A stretch of 64,000 nucleotides of DNA from NCBI GenBank assembly GCA_947044405.1, contig CAMRHE010000652.1:259501-323500 (forward strand), in the 5' to 3' direction. The notes beneath the pieces were generated by a model that searched no databases, was not told the DNA's origin, and saw nothing but the letters and a program-made list of their open reading frames with translations. Positions within the stretch are counted from its first letter, which is position 1; every line of letters starts with the position of its first letter. Position numbers and translations under genes: made by a program. This DNA comes from Leptodactylus fallax (Eukaryota; Chordata; Amphibia; Anura; Leptodactylidae). Positions 47,947-60,830 of the stretch are shown one piece after another.

Positions 47947-48110
47947 ACATGAGCCACAGTGACCTGAGAACCAGCCTGTGCAGTGATAAGACCAGTACGA
48001 TCAGGGATGTACAAGCCATAGTGACCTGAGAACCAGCCTGTGCAGTGATAAGACCAGTACGATCAGGGATGTACAAGCCACAGTGATCTGAGCACCAGCC
48101 TGTGCAGCGA
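47947..48110. repeat. ~60-bp minisatellite (copy B), interrupted
   Basis: Fewer than three units; the last is cut at gcagcga by the next repeat. Confidence 0.85.
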
Positions 48111-48112
48111 AT

Positions 48113-48512
48113 CAATTCTGCAGAAATGGAATTCGATCCGAATTTCTGGAAATCTTCGATACTCCACGATTCCGGATTTCTTGATTCTTCGTGGTAACAA
48201 ATATTTAGTAAGGACCTTTGTGACATCAGACGGTTACATGATATTCTCTAGTGATGTGATTGGGTAGGCGTGTCTTTGCTTGTTAGCAGATCCTTCCACA
48301 TGAATAAAAGTTGTCCATTCTGAAGAGAGAGAGAAACATGACTGTTTCATCCAAGGGCTGCCGGCATTTTCATGCCCACCCACCCAACCCGGCTCTCTGC
48401 AGCCTGGAAATAGCTGTTTATTCGCCGTGAAGTAATTCGGATCGAAGCAAATTTTTTTGGAACTTCGAATCGAACTGCCGAATCGAACTTTTGAGAAATT
48501 TGCTTATCTCTA

Positions 48513-48513
<1 letters not shown>
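48113..48513. repeat. TTAGAGATGAGC-family repeat
   Basis: Left part ggaattcgatccgaatttct, right end gaaatttgcttatctctaa. The left end has lost ttagagatga, and the join uses the shared gcga. Confidence 0.7.

Positions 48514-48560
<47 letters not shown>
48514..48560. repeat. (TA)n microsatellite
   Basis: More than 20 TA units directly after the repeat's right end. Confidence 0.95.
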
Positions 48561-48563
<3 letters not shown>

Positions 48564-49470
48564 GAGATAACTATACATATACATAGACACATCCCTATAG
48601 TGGAGGGAGCGGTATGGAAACATAGAAAGCACTGGAAGGAAGAAATGCAGAAACAAATATGTATATAAAATAGTTTCTCGCCATGTTGTGTGTCCACAGG
48701 GAGGAGCAGGACTGTAGTAGATTTGTCCTGTCCGCTGATTCAACTTATCCTGAGCGAGTGATCCACAGACCTGCTGTAGGAGAGAGAAAAAGGAGTCTAA
48801 AGATGGCTGCTGAGGGTGTAATGGACAGACTAGCTAAGGACACAGGAAGGTGGAGAGGGCGGCTAAGACTGGGTTCACATCTGCGCCGGTCTTGCAGAAA
48901 CTGCCGAAAATCAGCAGAGAAAAAAAAGTTCTGCACATAGGACATTGTTCTCTTCTGCTTTAAGTTTTGAAATGATGGACAAATGGGGTCTCTATGTGTA
49001 GCGGGTGTTTTAGCAGTCCAGCTCTCCATCGTTCAGATCCCCCAGTGGACCTAAATGACGGAGACCATGGTGCTAGTGTGAACCTATCGTAAGTGATCAA
49101 GATGGAGGGGCGTGATTTACAGGTCTGAGAGCAGCCCAATGAATCATGGGAGTTGTAGTGCAGCACTGGAGGAAGTCCAGAACAGGAAGTAGCAGATGTA
49201 AATCATTGCAGAGCCTGCCAGGAGCGCCCAGAGAGCGAGGAAATGCTGGACTCACTGCTAAAGGTATTGGGGGCCATTTATTCACCTATCAATAGCACTA
49301 GTAGACCTTTATTGTGCCTGGATCTCCCGTTTAAGCACTTGCCAACCACCCACTGACTATATAAACCTGGTCTGTGTTTAACGTTACAAGATGGTGCAGG
49401 AGTGAGGAGATGACTGTAACTGACAACTGAACCCTCCAAGAGAAGGCTCGGACAGGTTATTACAGGTTTA
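48561..49470 (+). other. Possible 5' region of finger copy 2
   Basis: 49150-49263 (gttgtagtgcagcac through gaaATGCTGGACTCACTGCTAAAG) ends at AAG|GTATTG and could be a first exon for the finger gene at 55644. A fold-back fragment lies at 48873-49086. Weak evidence only. Confidence 0.25.
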
Positions 49471-50540
49471 ATGAGGGATTAATGTTTGCGGGACAAATTG
49501 TTCTTCATAATGGTACCATTTATTATTCTGTACAATGTACTGGGAATCTGGAATAAAATTCAGAATGGGGTGATATTGGAGAAAAAGTGTATTTGTGCGA
49601 CTTTCTTTCGGGCTTCGTTCTTACAGCATTCACTGTGCAGCCAAAATGACATGTCACCTGTATTCTATGTTTCGGTACGATTCTGGGGATATCAAATTTA
49701 TAGAGTTTTATTTACATCTCAACCTCTTAGCAAAAATCCAAAACTTTGCAAAAAAATAAAAAATAAAATTTTTTCTTTAAACTTAAACTTTTTACAATAC
49801 GGGAAAAATATTTTTATAAGTTTGTAGCCTGGGTGATACCTATAGACACAGGGATACCTAATGTGTATGTGTTTCACAGTATTTAAGTACTTTTATATGT
49901 GTTCTAGGGAAAGGGTGTGAGCTGAATTTTTTATTCTTTTTATTTTATTTTTTATTTATTTATTTATTTATTTTTTATGAATCTCCAAAGATGTCCCTTT
50001 CCTATATAAAATGAATTACATAAAAAAAACTAAAAATTAATAAAAAAACCAATACATATCTGGTATTGCCACAATAAAACTAAAACTTTATTAACTGCAT
50101 GGTGAAAATTTGAAAAAAACAGAATATGCCATAAAAAGTGATCAAAAAGTCATATGTACCAATAAAAAGCACAGGGCATCCCGCAAAAAGTAAGCCCTCA
50201 ACCAACTCTGACAACTGAAAAATAAAAATGTTACACATCTCAGAAGATGGTGATGCAAAAATAATCGATTTATGTCCCCAAATGGGTTTTTGTTCTGCAG
50301 AATTAATAACGCATAAAAAACAAGTAAAAGGCTAAGGCCCCACGTAGCGAAGTGCAGCATAAAAATGCAGTGGAAATGCATCGTGTTTTTTTCCGCACCA
50401 TATTTCAATGCGATTGTCGCAGAGTTTTCCTCTGCGGTCTTTCTGCTCCTATTATACCTATACAGAAAATATCAGTGTTTCCACAGGTATAATTGACATG
50501 CTGAGATTTACAAAAACGCCAGTGTTAAAGGGTTAACAAA
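49471..50540. repeat. Decayed body of the 6064-type transposon, and low-complexity DNA
   Basis: ttgcgggacaaattgttctt and gtaccatttattattctgta resemble the 6180-6240 region. After ~49900 come T-rich and A-rich stretches. No transposase is present. Confidence 0.5.
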
Positions 50541-51651
50541 ATGTTTTGAATTATATGAGTGGTGCAGTTTTGAAAATGGGGAGATTTATGGGGACGTCTA
50601 ATATATAGGCCTTTATAATACCCTTTAGAACTGAAGTGGTCACTAAAAAAATGAGTTTGGAAAATTTTCTTGTAAATCTGGAAACTCGCAGTTACACTTG
50701 TAAGCCTTCTAATGTCCAAAGTAAATTACAGGATGATTAAAAGATGATCCAATATAAAGCAGAGATATGGAGGATAATATTTATGTATTTGGGTGGTATG
50801 ACTGTCTGATAAGCAGAGCATTTCACGTTCTGAATATGGAAATTTTTTCCAAATTTCTATAAAATTTCCTATTTTTTAAACCAAATACAAAAATATTGAT
50901 CAATCTTTACCATTAATATGAAGTACATTAGAGATGAGTGAATTTATCAAAAATTCGATTCGACCGATTCTCCGAAGTCTCCAAAAAGATTTGCTTCGAT
51001 CTGAATTATTTTGGGCCGAATAGCGTTAAAAAACAGCTATTTCCTGGCGTCAGAGAGCCTGTATAGTGGTGTAGAACACTGTGCCTTACAGTAACACGCA
51101 TAGGGAGCCTACTGTGGTAGTGAAACAATACTGTGAGTCATTATGACACCCACATGACAGGCGTCGCTCTTAGAACCACTGCACACTTCACTTATTTGGC
51201 CAGTTACGGGGCCAAAACTGACCAACTAACTCAAGTGTGAACTCAGCCTTACAGGTCCATGTCGTCTGCTGATTCCACATAGATGTCTACAGAGTGGCAA
51301 AGCCACATAATGTGGAGGTGGCAGCAGCATGAAGAGGACATACAGTAACACAGTGGCAGCGGCATGAGGAGGCCATACAGTGACCCAGTGAGAGAGTGGG
51401 GAGGTGGGTGGCACAAACAGTGCCCGCTGACAATGGTGGCTGTAAGAAGGAGCACTTGGCATCAGATGTGTGGCACCAGGCGGGTGGCAGCATCAGAATA
51501 GTAGCTGAGGCAGGTAGCCAGAAGAAACCATCTCTTTTGTTAAGGTTTGGGTGAGGCAGCATGGATGATTTAATCTGATGCATCAGGCATTGGTGGGTGG
51601 AAATCCTGGCTGATTCATTTTGACAAAGGTCAGTCTCTCCACATTTTGAAT
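50541..51651. other. Repeat DNA and 3' part of a hAT element
   Basis: A TTAGAGATGAG repeat starts at 50938. 51250-51650 is probably the 3' flank of the hAT transposase gene (gtggaggtggcagcagcatg and similar GC-rich repeats). Confidence 0.5.
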
Positions 51652-54290
51652 TTACAGGCGAGTTCTCCTTGGGGTAACTATGGCCCCTGCCACACTAAAC
51701 AGCCGCTCTGATACCACACTACTGGCTGGGCAGGACAGCTTTTCCAGGGCAAACTCGGCCAGTTGCAGCCACAATTCCAGTTTGGCTACCAAGTAGTCCA
51801 GCGGATCTTCGATGACAGGTGGCAGAGTGCACTACAAGTATGCCACCACCTGCTGGTTCAGGTTCTGCTCTGTCTCTAGCTGCTGATGAGCAGTTTCTTC
51901 ACCTGCATAGTGAAGAAACTGCTTATTAGTGACTCTAGGCTCAGGCTGCTGCTGATGGAGCTGATACTGTTCCTAAACGCCCCACCCCCCAAAGCTGCCA
52001 TGGCAGTGCAAGATGAGCACTCAGGGCCCCCCCCCGGTTGGACCTGCAAGAGGATGGACGATGGCACAGATAGGCAGTGACCTACATGCTACATAGGATG
52101 TCTCTATAGTAGTTCAGTTTGTCCTTCCTCTCAGCGGGTGTAAAAAAAAAAAAAAAAAAGGACCACATTTTTGACCTGTAGTGAAGGTCTAACATGGTGG
52201 AGAGCCAGTATCATCCCTCTGCCAAATGGTGACAATTCAGCTGTCACTACGCAAGCAAATGAGCATGCATTGGGCCATTTGCGCAAGTGACTCGGAGGGA
52301 CTCCCTGCATCCATCTCCACTGCATACCGCCACAGTGTGTCTGGGTCATTTGCCTCATCTTCCTCTTGCTCTTCTGGCTGCTCCTGCTCCTCCTCTCCTG
52401 TCATCCGTCTGGAAAAACCACCCATTTCACTACACATTGCTTGTGCCCCAATGTCCTCCTCATCCTCCTCCTCCTCCAGTTCAGCCCCCACAGGGCTCAT
52501 GTGGCTGTGAGATGTTGGCGCCACATCTCCAGTCCCCTGACCAGCCAGATTTACAAGCATCTTTTCCAGGATATGAATCAGTGGAATGACGATGTTCATC
52601 GCGTAATCCTGGAAACTGACTAATAAAGTGGCCTCCTCAAAGGGAACGAGCAAACGGCAGGTGTCACGCATGAGCTACCACTGGCTAACATTGATGTTAC
52701 ACAGGGGAGTACCTCTGTCTGCTTGGATTATCAAGAAATCGTTTATGGCTTTTCTCTGTTCGTACAGTTGGTCCATCATATGGAAGATTGAATTCCAATA
52801 GGTGGAAAAATCGCATATCAGCCTATGTTGTGGGAGGCCGTTCTGCCACTGCAGCTCAAGGAGGGTGTGCTTGGAGGTGTACGACTGAAGTGCATGCAAA
52901 GTTTCCTTGCCCTTTTTAGGATGTCTTGCAGATGGGTGGAACACTTAAGAAAACGCTTGACAACCAGATTGAACACGTGTGCCATGCAGGGCACATGGCT
53001 CAACCCTCCTTGATGCAGCGCCGACACCATTTTCTTCCCGTTGTCTGTCACCATTGTTCCAATTTTAAGTTCTCTTGGAGAAAGCCAAGATTCGATTTCT
53101 TGATTGAGGACACGGAGCAGTTCCTCCCCTGTGTAACTTCGTTTGCCCAGGCAAATGAGGTGTAGAAAAGCGTGACACCGCTGTGCCCTGCACATATGGT
53201 ATGCTGGAGGAGCCCTGTGAATTGTCCCTGTAGTGGAGACTGAGGACCTAGTGAAAAATGAGGCGGACATTGTTGCAGGACCAACGACGTGAGAATGTGG
53301 AGGCGGAAGCTGCATCACCTGTCCAAGTTGCTGGTGTGTCTGGGCAGGAACCACATTAACCCAGAGGGCCGTAAAGGCCATATATTGTCCTTGACCGTAG
53401 TTCTAGCTACACATGTCGGCGCTGCCGTGCACTTTGGCAGACACCGACAGGCTCAAGGACTGGCCCACCTTCTGTTCTACATACACACGTGGAAAAAATT
53501 GTTGGTACCCCTCGTTTAATGAAAGAAAAACCCACAATGGTCACAGAAATAAGTTGAATCTGACAACAGTAATAATATATAAAAATTCTATGAAAATGAA
53601 CAAATGAAAGTCAGACATTGCTTTTCAATCAGTCTGCAACAGAATTTTTAAAAAAAGAAAACTCATGAAACAGGCCTGGACAGAAATGATGGTTCCCTTC
53701 TCTTATTTGTGCAGGGCTGATACTGCCTTCTTGGCAAAGAAATGACGACTTGGGACTCTCCATCTTGGCTCGGAGCAAGCCATCAGTTCTCTGAAAGGTG
53801 CAGAGTCCACCAAGTGGAAAGGGAGTGACAGCCACACCAGCAACTTGGACAGGAGCACGTACAGCTTCTGCACCATTGGATAACTGCACTCATACTGTTG
53901 TCTCTTCGAAATTGCTTCGGTGATGGATTGCTGACGCAATGACTGACTAGGAGGAGTAGCAGGAGCATCACGACCAGCAGATGATGGACACACAGCTTCC
54001 TTCGGCTGAGGTAGTGGAGCCTTGACTGCCTAAAATGGGGTGCGTGCCACTGGGTGATGCAGTGGTTGCTGCAGCAGGCTCGACCACCACATTGGAGCCA
54101 CGGTTCTCCCAGCCACTTTATGGTGATGCTGTATATGTTGACGCAGGGCTGTGGTGCCAACATTGGCACCCTGGCCACGCTTCACCTTCTGCCAACAGAT
54201 TCCACATATGGCCATGTTCACCTCCCCTGGTGGCTTAACAAAAAACTGCCACACCGCCGAGTAGGTGATTTTACCCCCAACACTCCACAC
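51652..54290 (-). pseudogene. hAT transposase (BED-finger type) pseudogene
   Basis: Read from 54290 leftwards. A BED zinc finger (ICGICWQKVKRG...LRQHIQHHH) comes first. Then a block with SITEAISKRQQYECSYPMVQ and LVDSAPFRELMACSEPRWRV (53993-53703). A catalytic-domain block follows with GTMVTDNGKKMVSALHQGG and CMAHVFNLVVKRFL (53200-52950). An acidic Glu-rich insert lies at 52500-52300. The C-terminal hAT dimerisation region reads DPLDYLVAKLELW and SSVVSERLFSVAGAIVTP (51840-51652). Several frameshifts and a Tc1 fragment at 53484-53697 break it. Terminal repeats were not identified. It once cut and pasted hAT DNA, but is now dead. Confidence 0.8.
53484..53697 (-). mobile_element. Tc1-like element, copy 3 (3' end only)
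   Basis: Same end as the elements at 8894 and 11609 (cacacgtgga...attgttggtacccctcg), here reversed, with TA at 53482-53483. It stops abruptly at about 53697 inside the transposase 3' region. It sits within the hAT pseudogene and so is younger than it. Confidence 0.85.
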
Positions 54291-55643
54291 TAACTGACTG
54301 CTACCGCCACTCCCTCCGTGAACCGCTGCACCACTGCTTTCCAGGAAGGTAGGCTCCTACGAAGCAGGTAGTCTACCCAGGGAACGTTTGGTTCCTGACC
54401 TCCCACTGCTGCCACCCTGCTGAGTCCGTCGCTGCCTCATGCGCAAGTTGCCACCCTCTTCTCCGGGTGATGATGAAGCCCCTTCGTCACCCAGCTCCCA
54501 ATTGTGATTGGCTATATTGTCTGCCGTAGAAGATATATTTCTCAAGTAATAATATCTGCCATAGAAGATCTGTCCCTCATGTAATAATATCTGCTGCCAT
54601 CAATATCTACTTCAGGTATTGCCCGCTGACATTAATGTTAGTTTCAAGCCGTTGAACCTGTTAATAACCCAAAAGGGTCATAGATGGAACTTCTATTATA
54701 TAACATACGACAGACGGGCACCCACAATATATATTAGATAGATGACAGCATAATTATCCATGAACCATTATATAGGGGTAACAATTAACACATTATATCT
54801 ACTGGAGGATGCAGATCAAATAGATAAATATAGTCAGTGATACTAGTCCCAGTACATTGTACAGAATAATAAATGGTACCAATACAAATTACAATTTGTT
54901 CCACAAACATTAAGCCCTCATACGGCTCAGTGAAAGGAAAAATAGAATTATGGGGTTTGGAAAGCGGGAAGTCAAAAATGAAAATCTAATTTATTGTGGC
55001 AGGAAGGGGTTAATGGGGTAAAGCCAAAAAAGGTATTTATCCTATATTTATATGATAGATTGTAAATACCTGATCGGGGGGGGTCTGACTCCTGAGACCC
55101 ACCGATCCTGACAATGGGGTGTGTTTCTCCCCACTGCACTTTCATTCTGACTGCAGCTTGTAGGTCACTTGGTGGACGGACAACACCGTGTTCCTATTCA
55201 CTTCAATGGGAGCGCCGGAGATGGCCAAGTGCTTTACTTCAGCTTTATCTGATGTTCCTACTGAAGTGAATGGGAGCGTCATCCACCAAATGACAAGTCT
55301 ACATTCTACTTGTTGGGGGTCTCTGCAGTCAGACCCCACCGATAAGGTATTCTATTTGTAATACTTTCCTGGCGTTTCCCCTTTAATGACCCAGTAGAGA
55401 GTTTGTAGACTTTCTAATACACAATGTATGAGTCAATTTTGTATTACGAATAACTAGATTTAGTAGATTTGGTAGATTGTTAGATATTTCATTACTTGTT
55501 ACTGACACTGTTGTGTATAAGGAGGGAAAATAAATCCTCATATGGTGATTTGGTGACTATTGTGCTACATGTCTTGGTAATTACAATATCTTGTTAATAA
55601 AATAATAATTGTTTTGTTTCAAAAAATTTGTTTCATTTTGCAG
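54291..55643. other. hAT 5' flank, repeats and intron before finger exon 2
   Basis: 54850-54960 is a reversed fragment of the 6064-type body. 55020-55390 is a repeat with gggggggtctgactcctgag and a partner near 55315. From 55395 the sequence matches the DNA before finger exons 1 and 3 (ggtgatttggtgactatt), a shared intron. Confidence 0.5.
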
Positions 55644-55654
55644 GTGGTGACTGG

Positions 55655-55687
55655 ATGAGCGACTCCATAGACACCTCCCGAATATAA
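55655..55687 (+). other. Upstream ORF of finger exon 2
   Basis: Encodes MSDSIDTSRI, then TAA. It corresponds to the frames at 33183 and 63493. Confidence 0.6.
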
Positions 55688-55760
55688 AGGAGAAGATCAT
55701 CACAGATTGGCACAAAAAGACCTGGACGTAGACTGGGGAAAACTTTTCTGGCTCTGAATC

Positions 55761-56531
55761 ATGAACATAGCCATGAAACCTAATCCTTCCATACATGAGA
55801 GAATTGACAGAGAGGAAAGACCATTTTCTAGTCCTGAATGTGGGAAACATTTTATCAAAAAATCACATGTTGTGGATCATCTAAGAACCCACACAGGAGA
55901 GAAGCCATTCTCATGCTCAGAATGTGGGAAATGTTTTTCAAATATAAGTAATCTCTACAAACATCAGAGAAGTCACACCGGGGAGAAGCCATATTCATGC
56001 TCAGAATGTGAGAAGTGTTTTACTCAAAAATCATATCTTGCAAGTCATCTGAGAATTCACACAGGAGAGAAGCCATATTCATGCTCAGAATGTGGGAAAT
56101 GTTTTACTCAAAAATCATATCTTGTGGATCATCAAAGACTTAACACTCAGGAGAAGACATTTACATGTGCAGAATGTGGAAAATCTTTTAACCAAAAATC
56201 GTATCTTAAAAAACATCTGAGAGTTCACATAGCAGAGAAGCCTTTTTCTTGCTCAGAATGTGGGAAAGGTTTTATCTACAAATCAGATCTTGTGACTCAT
56301 CTAAGAGTTCACACACATGAGAAGCCATTCTCATGCTCAGAATGTGGGAAATATTTTAGCCAACAAAGTAATCTTAAGGAGCACAAGAGAATTCAAACAG
56401 GAGAGAAGCCATATTCATGTACTGAATGTGGGAAATGTTTTAGCCACAAATCAAAACTTGAAGATCATGAGAGAATTCACACAGGAGAGAAGCCTTTTTC
56501 TTGCTCAGAATGTGGGAAATGTTTTAGCTAA
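55761..56531 (+). CDS. C2H2 zinc-finger protein (eight fingers plus a cut ninth), copy 2
   Basis: The exon starts after the acceptor TTTTGCAG (55643). All frames close in the leader, so I take ATG 55761 ([15 protein letters not shown]). Eight fingers follow with TGEKP-type linkers and a ninth is begun. Finger 1 has Ser for its first Cys (SPECGKHF), finger 4 ends HQRLN (last His to Asn), and finger 7 ends HKRIQ (His to Gln). Fingers 2, 3, 5, 6 and 8 are complete. The frame stops at TAA 56529-56531 inside finger 9. The bases beyond still encode the rest of that finger and a short tail, and finger 7 has CAA at the same place, so this is a single C-to-T nonsense change. Likely decaying, though still able to encode a DNA-binding protein. 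Confidence 0.6.
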   Translation: MNIAMKPNPSIHERIDREERPFSSPECGKHFIKKSHVVDHLRTHTGEKPFSCSECGKCFSNISNLYKHQRSHTGEKPYSCSECEKCFTQKSYLASHLRIHTGEKPYSCSECGKCFTQKSYLVDHQRLNTQEKTFTCAECGKSFNQKSYLKKHLRVHIAEKPFSCSECGKGFIYKSDLVTHLRVHTHEKPFSCSECGKYFSQQSNLKEHKRIQTGEKPYSCTECGKCFSHKSKLEDHERIHTGEKPFSCSECGKCFS

Positions 56532-56639
56532 CAAAGTAATCTTAAGAGACATGAGAGAATTCACAAAACAAGAACAAATCCCCCAGTAAAGTGTAACCAG
56601 TAAGATGTCACTGCCTGTATTTCTGTACATCGGTATCAT

Positions 56640-56770
56640 GAACTATGTGACCCTGATATAAAGTAGATTTACCAGCCATTACTACACCCAGAGTCACCTT
56701 CCAGGAATCTTCATCGTCTCTTCTTTACAGAACTGCTTTACTTCAGATACAGTCGTAGGTTTTCTTACAT
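56640..56770 (+). other. Zinc-finger 3' flank, paralogous with copies A and B
   Basis: gatttaccagccattactac and caccttccaggaatctt match 100-200 and 35095-35195. It links the duplication copies to the finger family. Confidence 0.7.
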
Positions 56771-57700
56771 GAACTGCTCAATTCAGATCCAGAAGAAACT
56801 AGAACTAGAAATCTTGACTCTTTTACACCTGCATTATTTTACCATCCTGGCTCTGTGAGGAGTCAGACCCCGCTGATGTGATATTGATGACCTCCCTGAT
56901 ACATGAGCCATCAGTTTATAACCTGCAGGACACGTCTAGTTTGGACCTTTAGGACTGAGCGTTTTTCCATTAATGTTGCTGTATGAGGGGTTAGTTTTTT
57001 TCTGCGGGTTGTATTTTTTAGTAGTAACATTTCAGGATAGATGGAATTTATTGATCAACTTTTATTAGATGTAACTACAATGACACCATTTACCATGTGA
57101 CATAAATAAGGTTTTGCCTTTATTATGATGTCGATGCGATTATGGTGACACCAAATATGTAGATACCTTTATATTATTTTTTTTACAACTTTTATAGAAT
57201 AAAGAAACTTAAAAAAAAAAATTTCTAAGACCCATATCTAAAAAATAATTCTGTCAATGTATGTGGGGGGGGGGGGGGGAACTGGGGCAACAAAGTGTGT
57301 GGAGACCCAAAATGGGACAATATATAGATATCGTGAGTGTTAAAAATTGGGACAATATCCTGTGTGGGGCGAGAAAAGGGGATGTTATACTGTGTGGGGG
57401 CCGGTAAAGGGGATGTTATACTGTGTAGGGGCCGGTAAAGGGGATGTTATTCTGTGTGTGGGCCAGTAAAGGGGATGTTATACTGTGTGGGGGCCGGTAA
57501 AGGGGATGTTATACTGTGCTGAACAGTCCTATGTAAATATGGAGAGGTGCATTGTAGGGAGTTTGGCATTTTGCTGTTGCACTATTTTGTCCAGATTTTG
57601 TGACTTTCACATGGGGGCGGTTCTGGTAAAGAGAGGGCGTGGCCTAAACACTTTTATTAGTGGACCCCGGATATAATTTTGTTTGGGATCCTTGAAATGC
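56771..57700. other. Repeat remnant and short arrays
   Basis: 56980-57200 resembles the 6064-type body. A G-run of 15 is at 57265-57279. 57350-57540 holds about five units like gggatgttatactgtgtggg, related to the 31-bp family. Confidence 0.55.
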
Positions 57701-59827
57701 CAAGTCCACCCCTGGTTACAATATCCTCAGTACAACAGACATCAGAACTGACAGATCAACCAGGACTCGTTTCCGGCACCTAAATCACCAGCGAGTCCTC
57801 TATGTATAATCGCCTGCACCGACAACCCACGGCCACAAACCCAAAAATCATTTTCCAGGTCCAACAGACTATTATAAAGAGAACTATGGAGAAGAGTAAC
57901 AATTTATCTGAAAAATTTCGGAAATAAAATATTCTCATCAACTTATTTATACATCAAGGACCTCGTAGTCCTCAGACCAGAGAAACCAGTATAGAAACCA
58001 TCAGGATCAGGGAAACTGTTCCGGCTGAATTTCACCACAGACACAGGTACTCCCATCACAGGTGGGTATCAGGATACAGTTCTGACACTTACACCAGTTG
58101 GTATTTCGGATACGATGATGGACCAGGTTGTCAATCACTGGAATAGATACAACACTCTCCTATTCAGGGTTATGTGGAAAGGATTGTGGAGATCATTGAA
58201 TAAAAGGCGGGGCATAACTACGTTGTCTATAAATTAACTCTTGCTGTCCCTTAACAATAAATGTAATACAATTAGTCTTCTAAGATGTCTAATTATCAAT
58301 CATTTCCCAATTGGCAGCAATATAGACTGTCTGTGGAGAGTATGTCCTGTACTGAAGGATGGCAGGGGTTCTGGATTATACCATAAACCGTAAAACCTGC
58401 AGTATCCCTCAATGAACAACCAGCAGGTGCGGAGGAGGAGGGGCCTCCAGAGGGGGCGGATTGAAAGGGGTGGGGTTAGGACAGCCTGAACCAGATCTCT
58501 TAGTGTCCCATCCTATCTTGAGGCACAATGTCAGCCCCCTCCTAATCTCCCCGTCACACTCCGCCATGCTGTACCCACTGACTGCTACAAATTATGTACT
58601 AATTCACATGAGAGTTTTCTTCATAGCCAATACTGCCAGTGTCTGACATATATACATACAGCCTCTAAATCTCAGCGCTCCGAGTATATACAGCCCCTAA
58701 TCCTCTCCTGATATTGCTGCCTCCCGATGCCCCAGCTCTGTAGGTGACAATGCCTTACACATTCTTACCAATGTCATCATACAACATGGCGGTACAAAGT
58801 CTTACACCCGAGGACACTTTCACATCACTTGTGTGCCCTGACTACATGCTGGGACTTGTAGTACCACATTATGATGTAATACAGGGTTGTCTTCAGATGA
58901 TGTATAAGGACAGGCTCACTCTTCTATTATAGTATACTATATGCGAACCATCAGAGGATCCCCAGGACACATGGCCATTTATGAGGAGAGCGCCCCCCTC
59001 CTCCTTCTCCCGCCCCCCTTAGCGGTGATCTGCATACACCACCACCTGTAAGGGATTCCGCCATAAGTAACCTGTATTATGTCACCTTTCATGTTTAGGA
59101 TGATAACTAGACCCCGTGATCTCCTGGAGCTGCAGGATGAGCCCCAGTAATGGTTTACACTGGTTAGTGGGGTGACCGCGGGGTGCGGCAGGGCTGATGT
59201 AAAGTAGAGGTAGAATCTCTGAAATTCACTCTTTCTACCTAGAGGAAAGTTCTAGTAATAGTTTCCCTCTTCCCATTAGGTTTACCTACAAACGATTTAT
59301 TACTGCCAATGTCCTTCACCTTCAAGGCTTTAAATACTCCCCAGAAGTGATAGGACAAGGATTGTTACTGTCGTGTGACCGGGGCCACCATATTGATGGT
59401 ATTAAGTCAGTAATTGACAGGAAGATATAACTGAGGAGTGTATTGTGAGCAGTCAAATAACATCTACTGCACATTACTAAGAGGATTAGATGTCGCTGCC
59501 CTGTAACCTGCGTCTCATGCTTTTATCCAATCACAGGGCTCCGTACTGACGTCTCATGTTATATCTTACAGCAAGTTCCAGATACAACAGACTTGTTCTA
59601 GAATTCCTATCGCAGGGAAATAACATAAAAGGAATGTAATTAGAAAAGGTACACAAGGTCAGGGATAAAGATTATTAAAGTGATATTAAAGGTATTTCCA
59701 AAGCTTAAAAATGACAAATTTTGAGCTGAATAAGCAAATTAGATTGACCTTTACTTCATATACAAATGAGATTAATCATTAGCTTTGGAATTTTAAGAAC
59801 ATCATGACATCCTAATGATAACCCCTG
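57701..59827. other. Mostly unique-looking sequence, no gene recognised
   Basis: No long ORF, array or inverted repeat stands out. This is the longest stretch in the window without clear repeats and leads into the promoter at 59828. Confidence 0.5.
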
Positions 59828-59901
59828 TATAAGAAGACCTTGCTCACTTCTAGAGAGGACGGCCACAGGCGAGGTTCATGCTGAGGAGACGACTAGACCA
59901 G
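59828..59901 (+). promoter_or_regulatory. TATA box and candidate first exon
   Basis: TATAAG at 59828-59833 is followed about 30 bp later by a probable start region, then ggttcATGCTGAGGAGACGAC and a strong donor CCAG|GTAAGG (exon end 59901). It is oriented towards finger exon 3 at 63482. The ATG would give a short peptide start, but the downstream exon closes all frames, so it may be noncoding. Confidence 0.4.
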
Positions 59902-60204
59902 GTAAGGAGGGAAGATTTATAACATTTACTATAGGGGGCGCTCATATGTCTGTGCTGGAAAGGATTCCGTATTTGCGAAAATGGATCTAAATTTCCCATA
60001 TGATCACATAACACAGCGCCCCCCAGAGCTCCCTTCTTGTACTTGTGAATAGACAAAGCATCTGTGGCTCTTACTTAAAGGGATTTTCTGAGCTAAAAAT
60101 ATCACTTACCTATTCTAAGAACCGCAGCATTTGGTGATGACATGCACAGGTATCAGAGGAGCCAGGGTGCACCCACAAAACCTTCCCCCATCATGGCGCA
60201 GCAG

Positions 60205-60830
60205 AAATCCGGACCCATCTACCCCGGCCATGTATTTCCACTACTCAGTGACAACATTTATGCTCTTTTGACCCCAGGAGTTTTGTCTCTCTGTTCCCCT
60301 TAGACAGTAATGGCGCACGCCCTGGTCGTCTCCTGTTATAGTCCGTCCATGCAAGGAAACAGCGAGTTGTGAGAGGAAAAAACATTTCTAACATTAATTT
60401 CTATAAAATCATTTATCTTTTGTTTTCAGCTTATTTTACAGGTTTTTCCTATATGGATTATATTTATGATTTTATGTAGATTTATTTTATTTTATAGATT
60501 TATTATTTTATTATTTCTAGATTTATTATTTTATAGATTTATGTATTATTAATAATTCCAGATTTATTGTTTTATTTTATAGATTTATTGATTTGTGTTA
60601 TATCTAGATTTTATTATTTTATAAATTTATTTTATTATTTCTAGATTTATTACTTTATTTTATAGATTTTTTATTATTTTATTATTTCTACATTTATCAT
60701 TTTAGTTGAAAACAGTTTGTGTAAATCCCCTTTGTTAGACTTTCTTTCCTGTATTTTGGCCCCACTGGGGTCCTCACAGGGGCCATTTGGTCTCTTCTAT
60801 AGACTTTGTGGGGAAACTTGCTGTGGTATA
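60205..60830 (+). repeat. Duplicated zinc-finger upstream block, copy 2
   Basis: Homologous to 26690-27135, with an expanded (ATTTATT)n region at 60470-60700 in the middle. Confidence 0.7.

Larger units (their letters stand above)
34999..48110. repeat. Segmental duplication, copy B
   Basis: Homologous to 1-3075. The block order is kept, but it has grown to 13 kb by a solo LTR, a Tc1 element and a Gypsy element. It ends where a TTAGAGATGAGC-family repeat cuts the ~60-bp minisatellite. Confidence 0.9.
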
